A stretch of 64,000 nt of DNA. It comes from Trueperaceae bacterium. GTDB lineage: Bacteria; Deinococcota; Deinococci; Deinococcales; Trueperaceae. Location of the stretch: contig PAMQ01000007.1 of the NCBI GenBank assembly GCA_002707365.1, positions 228,735-292,734 of the forward strand, in the 5' to 3' direction. The notes under the pieces are model-generated. The model searched no databases. It was given only the letters and a program-made list of their open reading frames with translations, and was not told the origin of the DNA. Of this stretch, positions 19,214-29,600 are shown piece by piece (the stretch's first letter is position 1; each line of letters begins with the position of its first letter). A program made the translations under genes and the position numbers.

Positions 19214-20194
19214 GTGAACACACTCGTAGACCAATACGGCCGAGTAGTTCGGGACTTACGTATAAGCATAACTCCTCGATGCAACTACCGTTGCTTCTAT
19301 TGCGATCCTCTTGGCGAAGGATCCCTGGAACCACAGAACACTGTCTCAATCAAGGACGTTGCTAACGTGATTGAAGCAGCTTCTAACCTTGGACTTAGCT
19401 CCGTCCGTTTCACCGGCGGTGAACCTTTGCTACACAAGGGTCTTGCTAAAATGATAAGTCACGCTAAACATGTCGTTGGCATCAAGGACGTTGCCATCAC
19501 CACAAATGCTAGTCTCCTCGCTCGCCGACTTCCTGAACTCCTGGAAGCCGGCCTAGATAGAGTCAACATCAGCTTAGATGCGGTCACCCCTGAGGTCTTT
19601 AACACTGCGACCCAAGGTGGCGACATTGAACAGGTATGGCGTGGAATAGAAGCTGTTGAAAGGGCAGGTCTGGAACCAGTAAAGCTCAACGCAGTGATAG
19701 TACGAGACATCAACGAAACAGAAATTACGTCTTTGGCAGAACTTACTCGCGAAAAACCGTATCACGTCCGCTTTATCGAATATATGCATCTCAACAATGC
19801 TGAGCCCGAGGCCTGGCAGAACTCCTTCATCTCGGGAAAAGAAGCCCGAGTCATGATTGAACAGGAATTCGGTCCTCTCAGTCCGGTCACAAATGATCCT
19901 TCAGCTCCGGCTCGTTTATTTTGCATTCCAGGTTGGTCTGGTGCAATAGGATTTATAAATCCTATAAGTGAACCATTTTGTGGTGCTTGCAGCCGAATGC
20001 GCCTCACAAGCGACGGGAAAATACGACCCTGCCTAATGACAGACCGGGAAATAGATGCAAGAGAAGCTCTCAATAATGGTAATCCTATCAAGGCGCTACA
20101 AGATTTGTTCCTGGTCGCAGCTCATAGGAAAGTTGCTAGTGGGGTCATCACCCCTGTTCATAGACCAAGAACCATGATAGCGATCGGTGGATAA
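19214..20194 (+). CDS. moaA: GTP 3',8-cyclase (molybdenum cofactor synthesis)
   Basis: MoaA is a radical SAM enzyme that rearranges GTP in the first step of molybdopterin synthesis. It has 326 residues. The SAM cluster motif C-x3-C-x2-C is Cys23, Cys27 and Cys30 (CNYRCFYC). TGGEPLL is the SAM-binding loop. The second cluster C-x2-C-x13-C is Cys256, Cys259 and Cys273. The chain ends in the family-specific GG. The start is a GTG at 19214 without a clear ribosome-binding site. No other moa or moe genes are nearby, but modAB in this window supplies a matching transport function. Confidence 0.95.
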   Translation: MNTLVDQYGRVVRDLRISITPRCNYRCFYCDPLGEGSLEPQNTVSIKDVANVIEAASNLGLSSVRFTGGEPLLHKGLAKMISHAKHVVGIKDVAITTNASLLARRLPELLEAGLDRVNISLDAVTPEVFNTATQGGDIEQVWRGIEAVERAGLEPVKLNAVIVRDINETEITSLAELTREKPYHVRFIEYMHLNNAEPEAWQNSFISGKEARVMIEQEFGPLSPVTNDPSAPARLFCIPGWSGAIGFINPISEPFCGACSRMRLTSDGKIRPCLMTDREIDAREALNNGNPIKALQDLFLVAAHRKVASGVITPVHRPRTMIAIGG

Positions 20195-20288
20195 AGAGGC
20201 TATAAATCAATCTTAAGCAGCTTTCTGGTAAACCCAGACCCTACCAACCTACCCGTCACGCCTTCGGTGTTTCTTGGTCTTTTATTCC

Positions 20289-21449
20289 ATGATACCTGAC
20301 CCGCTAGATTGCCAGAGGGACTCTTTTTCCCTTCCTAGAAATTTGCACTACTTTAACAACGCCTACTTGGCGCCTTACTCACATAAAGTCACGGCGGCAG
20401 GTACCACCGCTATCCAAGGTTTTCTGGACCCCAGTTGGATCGAACCGCACCACTTTTTTGACGAGATTCGTGAGGTCCGAGAACTATTCGCGCAATTAGT
20501 CAATGCGACAGACCCTGATCGGGTGTCTATAATCCCAGCAGCTTCTTATGGAATAGCAACAGTTGTTCGCAACCTACAAATAGAACCTAAACAGAACATA
20601 ATCCTCGCAGCAGAACAGTTTCCAAGCAACGTTTACTCTTGGCGCCGCCTGGAATCACAAGGAATCGAATTACGCTTTGTCGCTCCACCTAAAACACCTA
20701 AGCGAGCAGAGTCATGGAGTAATCGAATTCTTGAATCTATTAACAATGACACTGCAGTTGTAACACTGGGTCATGTTCATTGGTCTGATGGCTCCCGATT
20801 TGCTCTTAAAGAGATCGGGATAAGAGCGCGGGAAGTTGGTGCAGCTTTCATCATCGACGGTACCCAATCCGTAGGGGCTCTACCCTTTGACATTAGGGCA
20901 CTACAACCTGACGCTCTCATTTGTGCAGGTTATAAGTGGCTCATGGGTCCTTACGGCATCGGCCTTGCCTGGTATGGGTCGCGTTTCAATGACGGCATTC
21001 CTCTCGAAGAAAGCTGGATTGACCGGCTGGGTAGCGAGGACTTCACAAATCTAGTCAACTATCAGGATGAGTACCGACCGGGCTCCCTACGCTACGACGT
21101 AGGTGAACCTAGCAACTTCATTCTTATGCCAATGCTCAAAGCTGCACTTAAGCAAATAATTAATTGGGATCCCGCTAGAATCCAAACTTACGCTGAGGTA
21201 TTGACCCGCGACTTATTCCAAGAAATTGAAAGTTTCGGATACACAATAGAGGCTAAGTCTTGGCGTGGTTCCCATCTTACTGGACTGGGCCTACCGCCTG
21301 GAATCGATCCGGAACATTTACGATATTGCCTTTCAACGAGAAACGTTGTTTTATCTTTCAGAGGACAATCAATTCGGATTTCCACAAATGTATACAACGA
21401 CGAGAAAGATATTGAGGCGCTTGGAGAAGCTCTAAGAGCCGCCCTCTAG
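20289..21449 (+). CDS. Class V aminotransferase (PLP-dependent)
   Basis: From the ATG at 20289 this is a 386-residue fold-type I PLP enzyme. FNNAYLAPYSHKV is the N-terminal substrate-side segment. VTLGHVHWSDGSRF, FIIDGTQSVGALPFD (PLP-binding Asp) and ICAGYKWLMGPYGIG follow, with Lys216 as the Schiff-base lysine. C-terminal RPGSLRYDVGEPSNF is typical of the cysteine desulfurase, isopenicillin N epimerase and kynureninase-like branch. No catalytic desulfurase cysteine loop is evident, so a cysteine desulfurase role is not supported. A TTG five codons upstream is an alternative start. The substrate is unknown. Confidence 0.82.
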   Translation: MIPDPLDCQRDSFSLPRNLHYFNNAYLAPYSHKVTAAGTTAIQGFLDPSWIEPHHFFDEIREVRELFAQLVNATDPDRVSIIPAASYGIATVVRNLQIEPKQNIILAAEQFPSNVYSWRRLESQGIELRFVAPPKTPKRAESWSNRILESINNDTAVVTLGHVHWSDGSRFALKEIGIRAREVGAAFIIDGTQSVGALPFDIRALQPDALICAGYKWLMGPYGIGLAWYGSRFNDGIPLEESWIDRLGSEDFTNLVNYQDEYRPGSLRYDVGEPSNFILMPMLKAALKQIINWDPARIQTYAEVLTRDLFQEIESFGYTIEAKSWRGSHLTGLGLPPGIDPEHLRYCLSTRNVVLSFRGQSIRISTNVYNDEKDIEALGEALRAAL

Positions 21450-21471
21450 ATAAACTAGCACCTCTGAGTCC

Positions 21472-21765
21472 TTACCCACGTAACAACTTCACAGCAGAAA
21501 TAATACCTTTGACTTCGTTACGCCTTGCTGCTGTACTACCCTGACCCTTTAACAATTCTGCCTCTAGAATTACTTCTCCAGTAGAATCCAAGGCATTCCG
21601 TACACCTGCTAGAAGGGTAAGAGTTTCGTGATAAGACCTGTCTTCTAGAATCATACGCTGGAGACCTCTTACCTGACCCTCTAGCCGACGCAGTCTATTA
21701 ACGATGCGAGTCTCGTAGCCCGTATTTTCATTAACCTGTTTGCCTTCCTTAAAGTTCTCAACCAT
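21472..21765 (-). CDS. CsoR-family (DUF156) regulator lacking the usual Cys/His ligands
   Basis: This all-helical repressor has 97 residues from the ATG at 21765. The DNA-contacting signature RLRRLEGQVRGLQRMILEDR is clear. At the family's Cys position (DRYC-V-D) it has DRSYHETL. The second motif, normally H-x3-C, is EAELLKGQ. The CsoR domain therefore contains no cysteine and cannot use the copper, RcnR-type or persulfide (CstR-type) chemistry known in the family. It lies 61 bp after two sulfur-transport genes on the same strand, with its own TATGCT box 6 nt before the ATG. The effector is unknown. Confidence 0.8.
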   Translation of the reverse strand: MVENFKEGKQVNENTGYETRIVNRLRRLEGQVRGLQRMILEDRSYHETLTLLAGVRNALDSTGEVILEAELLKGQGSTAARRNEVKGIISAVKLLRG

Positions 21766-21771
21766 TCTTTT

Positions 21772-21777
21772 AGCATA
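21772..21777 (-). promoter_or_regulatory. Leaderless -10 box (TATGCT) of the CsoR-family gene
   Basis: On the minus strand TATGCT is followed by AAAAGA and the ATG at 21765. This favours 21765 over a TTG start 18 codons upstream. Confidence 0.45.
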
Positions 21778-21826
21778 CCTGGGACAAACAAATAAATGCG
21801 AAAAGGAAGTTGTAAACAAGAAGTAC

Positions 21827-22303
21827 TTAATGTGGCAATTTAGGTTTCAACCATCCATATACCCAGGTTCCAAGAATCGCGGCGACTAAGACAATAAGGA
21901 AAGCCGTCATACCTCCACCAATAAGAGCAAGTATGGGCCCAGGGCAAGCACCAGTCAAAGCCCAACCAATCCCAAACACACTACCGCCTATGGCATAACG
22001 GAAATAGGTGGCAGGGTAACGCTGAACGGTAATCCTCTCTTTTGCAAGGGATTGGGTACCTAACCTACGTAATAGATATACCGAAATCATGCCGACGATT
22101 ATCACGCTACCGATCACGCCAAACATATGAAACGAGTGGAATCGGAACATTTCCTGAATTCGGTACCAGGATACGACCTCAGCCTTGACGAGGACAAACC
22201 CAAAAAAACAACCGATTATAAGGAAGCGAAAGTAGTAAAGTGCCGACATTCTTGCTGACTGCTCAGCTAGGCTTGGATTAGTTAGGCGAGTTTTGGTGTT
22301 CAT
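21827..22303 (-). CDS. YeeE/YedE-type sulfur transporter, second half (DUF6691-like)
   Basis: This 158-residue integral membrane protein has about four hydrophobic segments and the conserved loop FGIGWALTGACPGPILALIGGG. Its cysteine matches the second conserved cysteine of YeeE/YedE (TsuA-like) thiosulfate or sulfur-compound carriers. It is paired with the preceding gene, which carries the first half, so together they correspond to one full-length carrier. AAAGGGG lies just before the ATG. The CsoR-family regulator gene follows. Confidence 0.85.
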   Translation of the reverse strand: MNTKTRLTNPSLAEQSARMSALYYFRFLIIGCFFGFVLVKAEVVSWYRIQEMFRFHSFHMFGVIGSVIIVGMISVYLLRRLGTQSLAKERITVQRYPATYFRYAIGGSVFGIGWALTGACPGPILALIGGGMTAFLIVLVAAILGTWVYGWLKPKLPH

Positions 22304-22313
22304 ACAATCCCCT

Positions 22314-22883
22314 TTACAGAGCGAAAATTAATGGAAGTACAATGTGAGTGCTTACCAGTCCACCCACGAAAAACCCAACGACAGCAATCAGCGATGGCAA
22401 TTGAATTTGCGATAAACCAGTAATCGCATGACCCGAAGTACATCCCCCCGCATAACGGGTCCCAAACCCTACAAGAAAACCACCGAAGACCATCAGTAAA
22501 AAACCCTTTAAGGTAAATAAACCACCCCAACTGAAAATAGTATTGGGAGCCAATCCACCATCTACACTTATACCGAGAGTAGTTAAGGCTTTTCGCGTCG
22601 ACTCAGCCACTATCAGTGAGTCTGAATTAGCAATCAAAATCCCACCCAAGAAGCCGCCGATTACTATCCCAAGCGCAAAGACAAGATTCCAAGATTCTCT
22701 TCTCCACTCATATCGAAAGTAGGGTAGGTCACCGGGCATAATGGCTGCACACAGATGCTTAAAGTTAGACGAGATACCAAAGTGCTTATTATCAAGGATC
22801 AGTAACAGCGGTACTATTAGACCGATAATTGGCCCTGCTATATACCAAGGCCACGGTTGTCTCAAGAATTCGAATATTTCCAT
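22314..22883 (-). CDS. YeeE/YedE-type sulfur transporter, first half
   Basis: This 189-residue membrane protein has several hydrophobic segments and the signature FGTRYAGGCTSGHAITGLSQ. The cysteine and SGHAITG are the hallmark of the sulfur-transport PF04143 repeat. In fused relatives the two repeats form one polypeptide, but here they are separate genes 10 bp apart. Such split pairs commonly handle thiosulfate or reduced sulfur. The start is taken at the ATG at 22883. A TTG two codons earlier is possible. Confidence 0.85.
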   Translation of the reverse strand: MEIFEFLRQPWPWYIAGPIIGLIVPLLLILDNKHFGISSNFKHLCAAIMPGDLPYFRYEWRRESWNLVFALGIVIGGFLGGILIANSDSLIVAESTRKALTTLGISVDGGLAPNTIFSWGGLFTLKGFLLMVFGGFLVGFGTRYAGGCTSGHAITGLSQIQLPSLIAVVGFFVGGLVSTHIVLPLIFAL

Positions 22884-23129
22884 AAACAAACATCATGACA
22901 GTTTAGTTACTAACAAAACAACGTATTAAGGAGGCGCCTAACACAGCAAGCATGAAATAAACAAAGGCTTATGCTGATCCGCCATTTACTACGCTAATGC
23001 TTTACCGGTAGGTTTATTACCCATTTTCTATTAAAAAACTAACGTTAACAAGCATGATATGGCATTTCAATTAGAAGCAATAAGCAACGCTAAGGTTGAA
23101 CAAAAATAGTTTCACCTCGGACCATACCC

Positions 23130-24917
23130 CTATTGAGATTGAACTTCTTCTATACCCCAATAGGATGTCATAAAATCCCGCGCGACTGGAACTGCGACAC
23201 GACTCCCTGAACCGCCATGCTCAATAAACACCACTAGAGCCAGATCAGGGTCATCAATAGGACCATAGCCCGTGAACCACGCGTGAGTATAATCACTACC
23301 TTTGGAAGTCTCAGCAGTGCCAGTCTTACCTGCAACCGAAATCGGGAAGACCTTAGGCCCCATCAAATCCCTTGCCGGATAATCAGTAAACATCATTCGC
23401 ATCCCCTCTTGCAGGGTGCCCCAGTAACGGCCCGGTATTACTTTAGCTTCTGCCGGAATACGTCTCTCGCCAACCTTAAAAACTAGCTGAGGAGTCACGT
23501 TCCAACCGTCCATTGCTATTGTCGCCATCATTTGAACCACCTGTATCGGTGTAGCGAGCAAATCCCCTTGCCCAATCATGGTATTCAATGTAAACCCCGG
23601 TACCCATCCGTACTCGTAATTCTGATCTGCCCAAACTCGGTCCGGGATCCTACCTGCTTTCTCCTCGTCTAAGCCCAAACCGACAGGTTTACCAAACCCT
23701 AGTTGATAAGCACGATCTACAAGATCCTCTATAAACGGTCCCCAACCGTTTAGGACTTCCGGAGTACTCGCTGCTGCGTGCCAAAAATAGGTATTACAGC
23801 TGTCAGCAAGTGCCTCTCGTACCGTGTAGCCACCCTTATGATATGCAGCCCAATTCTCCCATGTCCGACCACCTAACGAAAGACGCGGTGAACAAGGAAA
23901 GACGGTATTTGGACCTACGTAACCATGTTCTAGCAGAGCTGAACCAGCCACCACCTTAAATGTCGAAGCAGGGGCATAGGCTTGCACCGCACGATTACTA
24001 AGCGGAACATTCTCTTTGTCTCGCAGTACTGGGTCAATAGTTTGAGATTCAATCGGACGCTTAGTAAAAAGATTCTGGTCAAAACTGGGTGAACTAGCCA
24101 TTGCTAAAATTTCCCCGGAACGCGGATCCAACGCAATGAGAGCCCCCCGAACAGTATCGACAAAAGGAAGTCCCACCAATTCACGATCAGAATTAATATA
24201 GTTCAGAGCTCCGATCAAAACATCCTCGGCTATTCTCTGCAGCGTTGGGTCAATAGTCAGAGTAATGTCTGCACCAGGTACGGCCGGTAATACAACCTGG
24301 GTACGGAGAATCGACCGACGGTTATTTAACTCAACACGACGTAGCCCAGGTGTCCCAAACAGATTTGCCTCTAACCCGGCCTCAATGCCCATAACCCCGA
24401 CAAGCTCCTCATTCACGTAACCGGGAAATCGTTCGGGGTCAGCAGCGGTGGTATAACCAATTACCTGGGCTGCTAAATTGGTTGGATAAACACGTTCTAT
24501 ACGCTTTCTAAGATAGAGATTCTCTTGACCCGCAACTAGCTCTTCTACGGCTGCTACTAAAGGATCCTCTATATTCCATGCTAAAACAATCACCTGGCGT
24601 CTATCTTCAAACAAGGTTGGATCAGGTTCGCTAGAAACAATCTGGATATCCAATAAAGCCCCTAGCCTGGTCGAATGATAGAGATCCCCTCCCAGATACA
24701 TAAGATCATAGGCAACTCTGCTGTCTGCGATAATAGTACCGTCTCGGGCCAAGATCCGTCCCCGCAAAGGCGAAATACGACGCTCCTCCAAAAAGTTGGC
24801 GACACTCAACCGATCGAAGGCCTCCGCTTGCGCTAACTGAAGATAAATAAGCCGCCCAACAAAAATAGATAGTATCGTCAACATAATGGCTAACAAAATA
24901 CGTGTACGGGCAATCAC
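23130..24917 (-). CDS. mrdA: Penicillin-binding protein 2 (peptidoglycan transpeptidase)
   Basis: This is a class B PBP for side-wall peptidoglycan cross-linking with the rod complex. It has 595 residues. One N-terminal membrane anchor (about 6-26) is followed by a PBP dimerisation domain (SPLRGRILARDGTIIADS). The transpeptidase motifs are STFK (Ser318), SCN (Ser373-Asn375) and KTG (Lys531). It overlaps mreD by 4 bp (24914-24917), giving translational coupling and confirming the rod-shape context. MreC and RodA genes are not in the window. Confidence 0.93.
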   Translation of the reverse strand: MIARTRILLAIMLTILSIFVGRLIYLQLAQAEAFDRLSVANFLEERRISPLRGRILARDGTIIADSRVAYDLMYLGGDLYHSTRLGALLDIQIVSSEPDPTLFEDRRQVIVLAWNIEDPLVAAVEELVAGQENLYLRKRIERVYPTNLAAQVIGYTTAADPERFPGYVNEELVGVMGIEAGLEANLFGTPGLRRVELNNRRSILRTQVVLPAVPGADITLTIDPTLQRIAEDVLIGALNYINSDRELVGLPFVDTVRGALIALDPRSGEILAMASSPSFDQNLFTKRPIESQTIDPVLRDKENVPLSNRAVQAYAPASTFKVVAGSALLEHGYVGPNTVFPCSPRLSLGGRTWENWAAYHKGGYTVREALADSCNTYFWHAAASTPEVLNGWGPFIEDLVDRAYQLGFGKPVGLGLDEEKAGRIPDRVWADQNYEYGWVPGFTLNTMIGQGDLLATPIQVVQMMATIAMDGWNVTPQLVFKVGERRIPAEAKVIPGRYWGTLQEGMRMMFTDYPARDLMGPKVFPISVAGKTGTAETSKGSDYTHAWFTGYGPIDDPDLALVVFIEHGGSGSRVAVPVARDFMTSYWGIEEVQSQ

Positions 24918-25405
24918 ATGAGCTCCTTGCGCATTACTGAGGCCCGCCTGAATAGAATGTCAGCTAGCGGCAACAACCAAATGCTAAATCCGAGGGAAAA
25001 ACCAATGTCAAACGGCACAACCCGGATCGCACTACTCAAGACATCCAAAGTACCTGTCATCCAAACCATTGAAACTGTTAGTGCGATCCATTTCCCGCCA
25101 AGTCCTACCCCTACAAGAACCATTCGTTCAAAGATGCCGGATTGCGTCAACCTAGTTCTAACAAACAATGCGCCCACCGATGCCCCTGCCAAACCAAAAG
25201 CATGAAAGCCCAAAATACCGTGACCAATCAAATCTTGAAAAAATCCAATCCCATAAGCCGCAAGGACAACCTGCCAAGCAGGCAATCGACGGAGAAGTGT
25301 AAGGACGGCAACAAAAAAGAGGTCTGGGGGAGGCCACGGAGCAAGTAGCGCAGAGAATAGACCCTGCGCGAGTAGCAGCAGGAGGTAAAACAACGCCAGC
25401 CGCAT
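24914..25405 (-). CDS. mreD: Rod shape-determining protein MreD
   Basis: This 163-residue multi-pass membrane protein has about five hydrophobic segments with the MreD-like pattern (LLLAQGLFSALLAPWPPPDLFFVA, then GFFQDLIGHGILGFHAFG). The middle motif D-x-x-G is typical of MreD. Assignment is helped by its overlap with mrdA, because mreD-mrdA is a conserved order. Unusually, mreC is not directly upstream. Here mreD begins the unit, with a TACACT box 7 nt before the ATG. Confidence 0.85.
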   Translation of the reverse strand: MRLALFYLLLLLAQGLFSALLAPWPPPDLFFVAVLTLLRRLPAWQVVLAAYGIGFFQDLIGHGILGFHAFGLAGASVGALFVRTRLTQSGIFERMVLVGVGLGGKWIALTVSMVWMTGTLDVLSSAIRVVPFDIGFSLGFSIWLLPLADILFRRASVMRKELM

Positions 25406-25412
25406 TAGTAAC

Positions 25413-25418
25413 AGTGTA
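25413..25418 (-). promoter_or_regulatory. Leaderless -10 box (TACACT) of mreD-mrdA
   Basis: On the minus strand TACACT is followed by GTTACTA (7 nt) and the mreD ATG at 25405. No ribosome-binding site is present. Confidence 0.45.
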
Positions 25419-25655
25419 CAGGTCCTAGGCCTTGCCGTGGGCTAAATGCCAATCTGTATACTTTCTTATCTCAATTTTCTAAAGTATGTACAAGGTTAAC
25501 CCGTTTTGGAAAGCACTTCTTTATTGCAGAACAGTAGATGGTTACTTGACTAACTACTATGGCTATTGGGCTAAAAAACGAGTTATGAGTCCCGCGGCTG
25601 AAATTCTCGCGCAAAATTGTATACCAAGACTATCCATAATGAATGTCCCGTCGGT

Positions 25656-25661
25656 TAGGGT
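25656..25661 (+). promoter_or_regulatory. Leaderless -10 box (TAGGGT) of the zinc alcohol dehydrogenase gene
   Basis: TAGGGT is followed by ATACGT and the ATG at 25668. No ribosome-binding site is present. Confidence 0.4.
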
Positions 25662-25667
25662 ATACGT

Positions 25668-26675
25668 ATGCTAACAGGCCAAATATCAGCACCCGGTCAA
25701 ATACTACTAAGCAATATAGATATTCCGGAGCCTGGCCCGAAAGATATCCTAATTAAAGTAAGACGAGCAGGTATATGCGGTACCGACATTCATATTTTAC
25801 ACGGAAGCTACCCAGCTCAATACCCACTTATCCCGGGACATGAGTTTAGTGGGACTATAGAAATGGTAGGCACTTCAGTAACTCGCTTTCAGCCAGGGGA
25901 CAGAGTCACTGCGGACCCGAATATTGCGTGTAATCGATGTGAGAATTGCCAGAAAAACCAGATCAATCAATGCCTTGATTGGCAGGGAATAGGTATTACA
26001 AGAGCTGGAGGCTTTGCCGATTACGTAATCGCCCCCGAGGGTAATGTGTACCCAATTGGGTCAATATCTTTCGAAGAAGGCGCCTTCATTGAACCTCTGG
26101 CCTGTGTAATATGGGGCATTCAAACGATACGCCCTACCATTGGGGACCGCACTCTGATTTTCGGTGCCGGACCTATGGGTTGCTTGATCATGCAAAGCCT
26201 TAAAGCAGCCGGAGCTACTGAGGTTACAATTGTAGATCGCCTACCAAGTCGTCTCAAGAAAGCGGCTTCCTTAGGAGCGGATCACACCCTACTAACTGAA
26301 GAAGCCCCTAGTGTTTTGAAGAATCTAGCACCTCACGGATTTGATATCGTTACAGATGCCACTGGGTCACCTTCGGTGGTAGAAAGCTGCTTTCAGTATG
26401 TTCGGGCAAGAGGTAAAGTTTGGTTGTTCGGGGTCTGCACCCCAGATGCCAAAGCTTCATTCTCTCCGTACGAGGTGTTCAGGAAGGACCTAAGCATATT
26501 TGGAAGCTACGCCGTAAATCGTACCTTCAATGAAAGTATCGAGCTCCTTCGAAGTGGAACAGTGAAGGTTAGGCCCCTTCTCTCTCATACTCTACCTCTC
26601 GAAGATTTTGCAGCGGCTATGAGAGTAGCGGAACATGATCCAAAGCGAATGAAGGTTCAATTATATTGGGACTAG
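25668..26675 (+). CDS. Zinc-dependent medium-chain alcohol/polyol dehydrogenase
   Basis: This 335-residue MDR-family dehydrogenase has catalytic zinc ligands Cys37 and the GHE motif (His58-Glu59). The structural zinc cysteines are C88-x2-C91-x2-C94-x7-C102. The Rossmann loop is FGAGPMG near residue 165. The structural-zinc region and overall layout are those of sorbitol, threonine or galactitol-type dehydrogenases. The exact polyol is not predictable. It is a single gene between the divergent mreD-mrdA unit and the convergent ftsK, 9 bp away. Confidence 0.85.
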   Translation: MLTGQISAPGQILLSNIDIPEPGPKDILIKVRRAGICGTDIHILHGSYPAQYPLIPGHEFSGTIEMVGTSVTRFQPGDRVTADPNIACNRCENCQKNQINQCLDWQGIGITRAGGFADYVIAPEGNVYPIGSISFEEGAFIEPLACVIWGIQTIRPTIGDRTLIFGAGPMGCLIMQSLKAAGATEVTIVDRLPSRLKKAASLGADHTLLTEEAPSVLKNLAPHGFDIVTDATGSPSVVESCFQYVRARGKVWLFGVCTPDAKASFSPYEVFRKDLSIFGSYAVNRTFNESIELLRSGTVKVRPLLSHTLPLEDFAAAMRVAEHDPKRMKVQLYWD

Positions 26676-26684
26676 TTAAACCTG

Positions 26685-29600
26685 TTATTTCCCAAATATA
26701 TTTGGTAGTTCCTGCGTGTCAACCAATACTTCGCGAGGTTTGCTACCAACGTGGGCACCAACTACACCAAGGGCCTCTAACGAGTCCATAAGTTTCCCTG
26801 CACGGGCATGACCAACTTGGAGCCGACGCTGAAGGCGAGATACTGAACCCTGACCCTCCGCAATGACTAGTTCAGCTGCAACACGTAGCTTGTCATCATT
26901 CCAGTCAATTATCCCCTCAGTTCCTCCGTCCCGGAGAGCAGGAGGATCAAAATCCACACCGTATGCTTCAACAAAGTCATCGTCAAAATACTGCCGCTGC
27001 ATAAATTTAGATAACTTACCGATCTCGTTCTCACTAATAAATGGACCTTGCAGACGTACAGGTTTCACCAAACCAGGTTGGTAATAAAGCATGTCGCCAA
27101 GTCCAATAAGCCTCTCTGCGCCCAAGTTATCAAGAATAGTACGGGAATCGTGACCACTCGAAACAGCGAAAGCCATACGAGCTGGAACATTAACTTTGAT
27201 TAGACTGGTTAGAATATCAACCGACGGACGTTGAGTCGCTAAAACCAGGTGCATACCAGTTGCACGGGCCATCTGTGCAAGTCGCATTATCGCTGACTCT
27301 ACCTCTTTAGGACTAGTGATCATAAGGTCCGCTAACTCATCAATTACAATAACTATAAAAGGCATTTCCGGTAGATCAAGATTTCGAGCCTTTTCGTTAT
27401 ATTGATCTAGGTTCTTCGCACCAATCTTACTCATCATTTTGTATCGTCGTTCCATGTGAGTCACTGCACCGAGCAATACATCGGCCGCATCATTAGGGTT
27501 TGTCACAACAGGTCTCAATTGGTGCGGTATCCCATCATAAGGCGTAAGTTCCACCATTTTCGGATCAATCATAAGAAAGCGGAGGTCGGTAGGAAGAAAC
27601 TTATAAAGCAGACTCCCAATCAAGGTATTAATCGCCACTGATTTACCGGCACCTGTTGAACCTGCAATCAACAAATGAGGCATCTTTGATAGATCAGCAA
27701 CTACCATTTCGCCATCGATAGATTTTCCCAAAATAAGAGGTAACCGTGCCTTACTGAGCCGGAAACTCGCAATCTCGGCAGCTTCCCGGAAGTTAATTAG
27801 GTCACGATTGGCATTTGGCACCTCGAGACCTATAACACTCTTCCCCGGTATTGGTGCCTCGATTCGTACCGACCCAACAGCCATGGCAAGCGCTAAATCA
27901 TCCGACAAATTAGCAAAGCGAGAGATCTTTTCTCCCGGGGCAGGTTCAACCTCGAAACGGGTGACCGTAGGACCTCTAACACTAGAAACTACCCGTCCCT
28001 GAAGATTAAAATTAGCTAAAGTCGCGTCGATCTTGTGAACACGAGTCTCAACCTCGCGAGCAACCTGTTCAGGATCTTCGTCAGTATGATCAATCGGATC
28101 AAGAATATCAAGTCCTGGAAGTTGAATAGGTAAACCACCAGCGTCAGATCCCACCGCGGTAAGACCAGCTTCACTCCCAGTTAGCTGCTCACTTAAAGAC
28201 GCCTCTTGCTCTGTAGGGAGTGACCCTGTAATCTCGCCAAGGCTATTGCCGGCTAAAGGTATGCTCGGATCGTCTGTAATATTTGCGGATAGCCCTTTAG
28301 AATCTAGCGTCATCTCTGAAAATGACGAAGTCGGCGCAGCAAACTTCGTTTCATCCGATCTGACCTCACCACCCAGAGATTCGAAATCTGCTGTAAACTT
28401 AGGAGAAGAAACTGAATCTTCAGCGACAAATAACTCATTGAGAAATCCATCGCCGTCCTCAAGTGAAGTTTTAACATTAGCCTCCACAGTATCCTCACTC
28501 CGCAATGAACGTTCAAGCCTATCTAACTCTCCTCGTACCTCTTCAAATTGAAGGAGATGTTTACGCCCACGACGGAGTTCTTCACTTAAACGTTCTTCAA
28601 TTTTAACAAGCGAACTGTGCCCAGGAAACTTGTGTGATAATTCGACGATCGCGTCGACTAAGCTACGCCAAAGGCTGATCGCCTCAGCATAAATCTCAAT
28701 ATCCGCTGCATCTAAAGCTATCTTCCCATAATGCTCTAAGCGCCTTCCGTGTTGCACCGAAGCGCGTTCAAGTTCTCTTGGACTCATCTTTTTTACAGTA
28801 GCTTGAATGTTATCCCGTTCTCGACTAAGACCACGATAACGCTCAGCAAGAGCAGTGAGGTCAAGGTCAATAGCTTTACGCAAAGCATCTAGCGCAGCAG
28901 AAGATCCTGACGGATCATTAAAGCTCTCCTGCAGCAAGGTTTTACACTTACGTAACCAACCTTCAAAATCCGGCATTCCCTCATTTTGGAACTGAAGATA
29001 CATATCTTGAGCTCTATCTCGCGTAAAACCCTTAACAGCCTTCTGCCACGCTTTCTGATCAGCCTGGCCTTCCCCAAGCCACTCAGGAGTAAGTTTCGAT
29101 GGCCCGGCAAGCGTCTTGTTGACTTCCTTCCGCCACCGTTCAAGCTCAGAACTACCTGGAAAGAGTTTACTTAGCGCAAGTAGATCCCGATCAAGATCTT
29201 GAAGTGCACTCCGCAATTGAGCAATGTCGGCATAAAACTCCGCTCGTGATTTAGCCAAATTACGCATCGCGACAGCACTTCGAAAAATAGCACTCGCTAG
29301 CGCAAAGAGTCGGGTGAGTAGAGTACGAAACATGTGGGTAGGTAACCATCCCATCATCAGGTCTATCCCAATGGTGATGATAAGTACTCCCACCAGATAA
29401 CCAACCAGATTGCCAAAACCAGACAGTCCAGCTTTAAGATTGATCCCCCAAGAACCTGCGTTCACTGGAACCACTAGTACCGTTACAATCCATAACCCAA
29501 GAATAGAAAATTCGTATCCAGTCAACATTCTTGGCCACGAAACTGGGTTAAAGCGAAACAGGAACATAATCCCAAGAACCAAGAAGGGCCAAGGAAGAGA

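Noticed and set aside
25486..25674. A 62-codon plus-strand frame upstream of the zinc dehydrogenase
   Set aside because: No ribosome-binding site, no recognisable motif, and it overlaps the dehydrogenase start and its -10 box.
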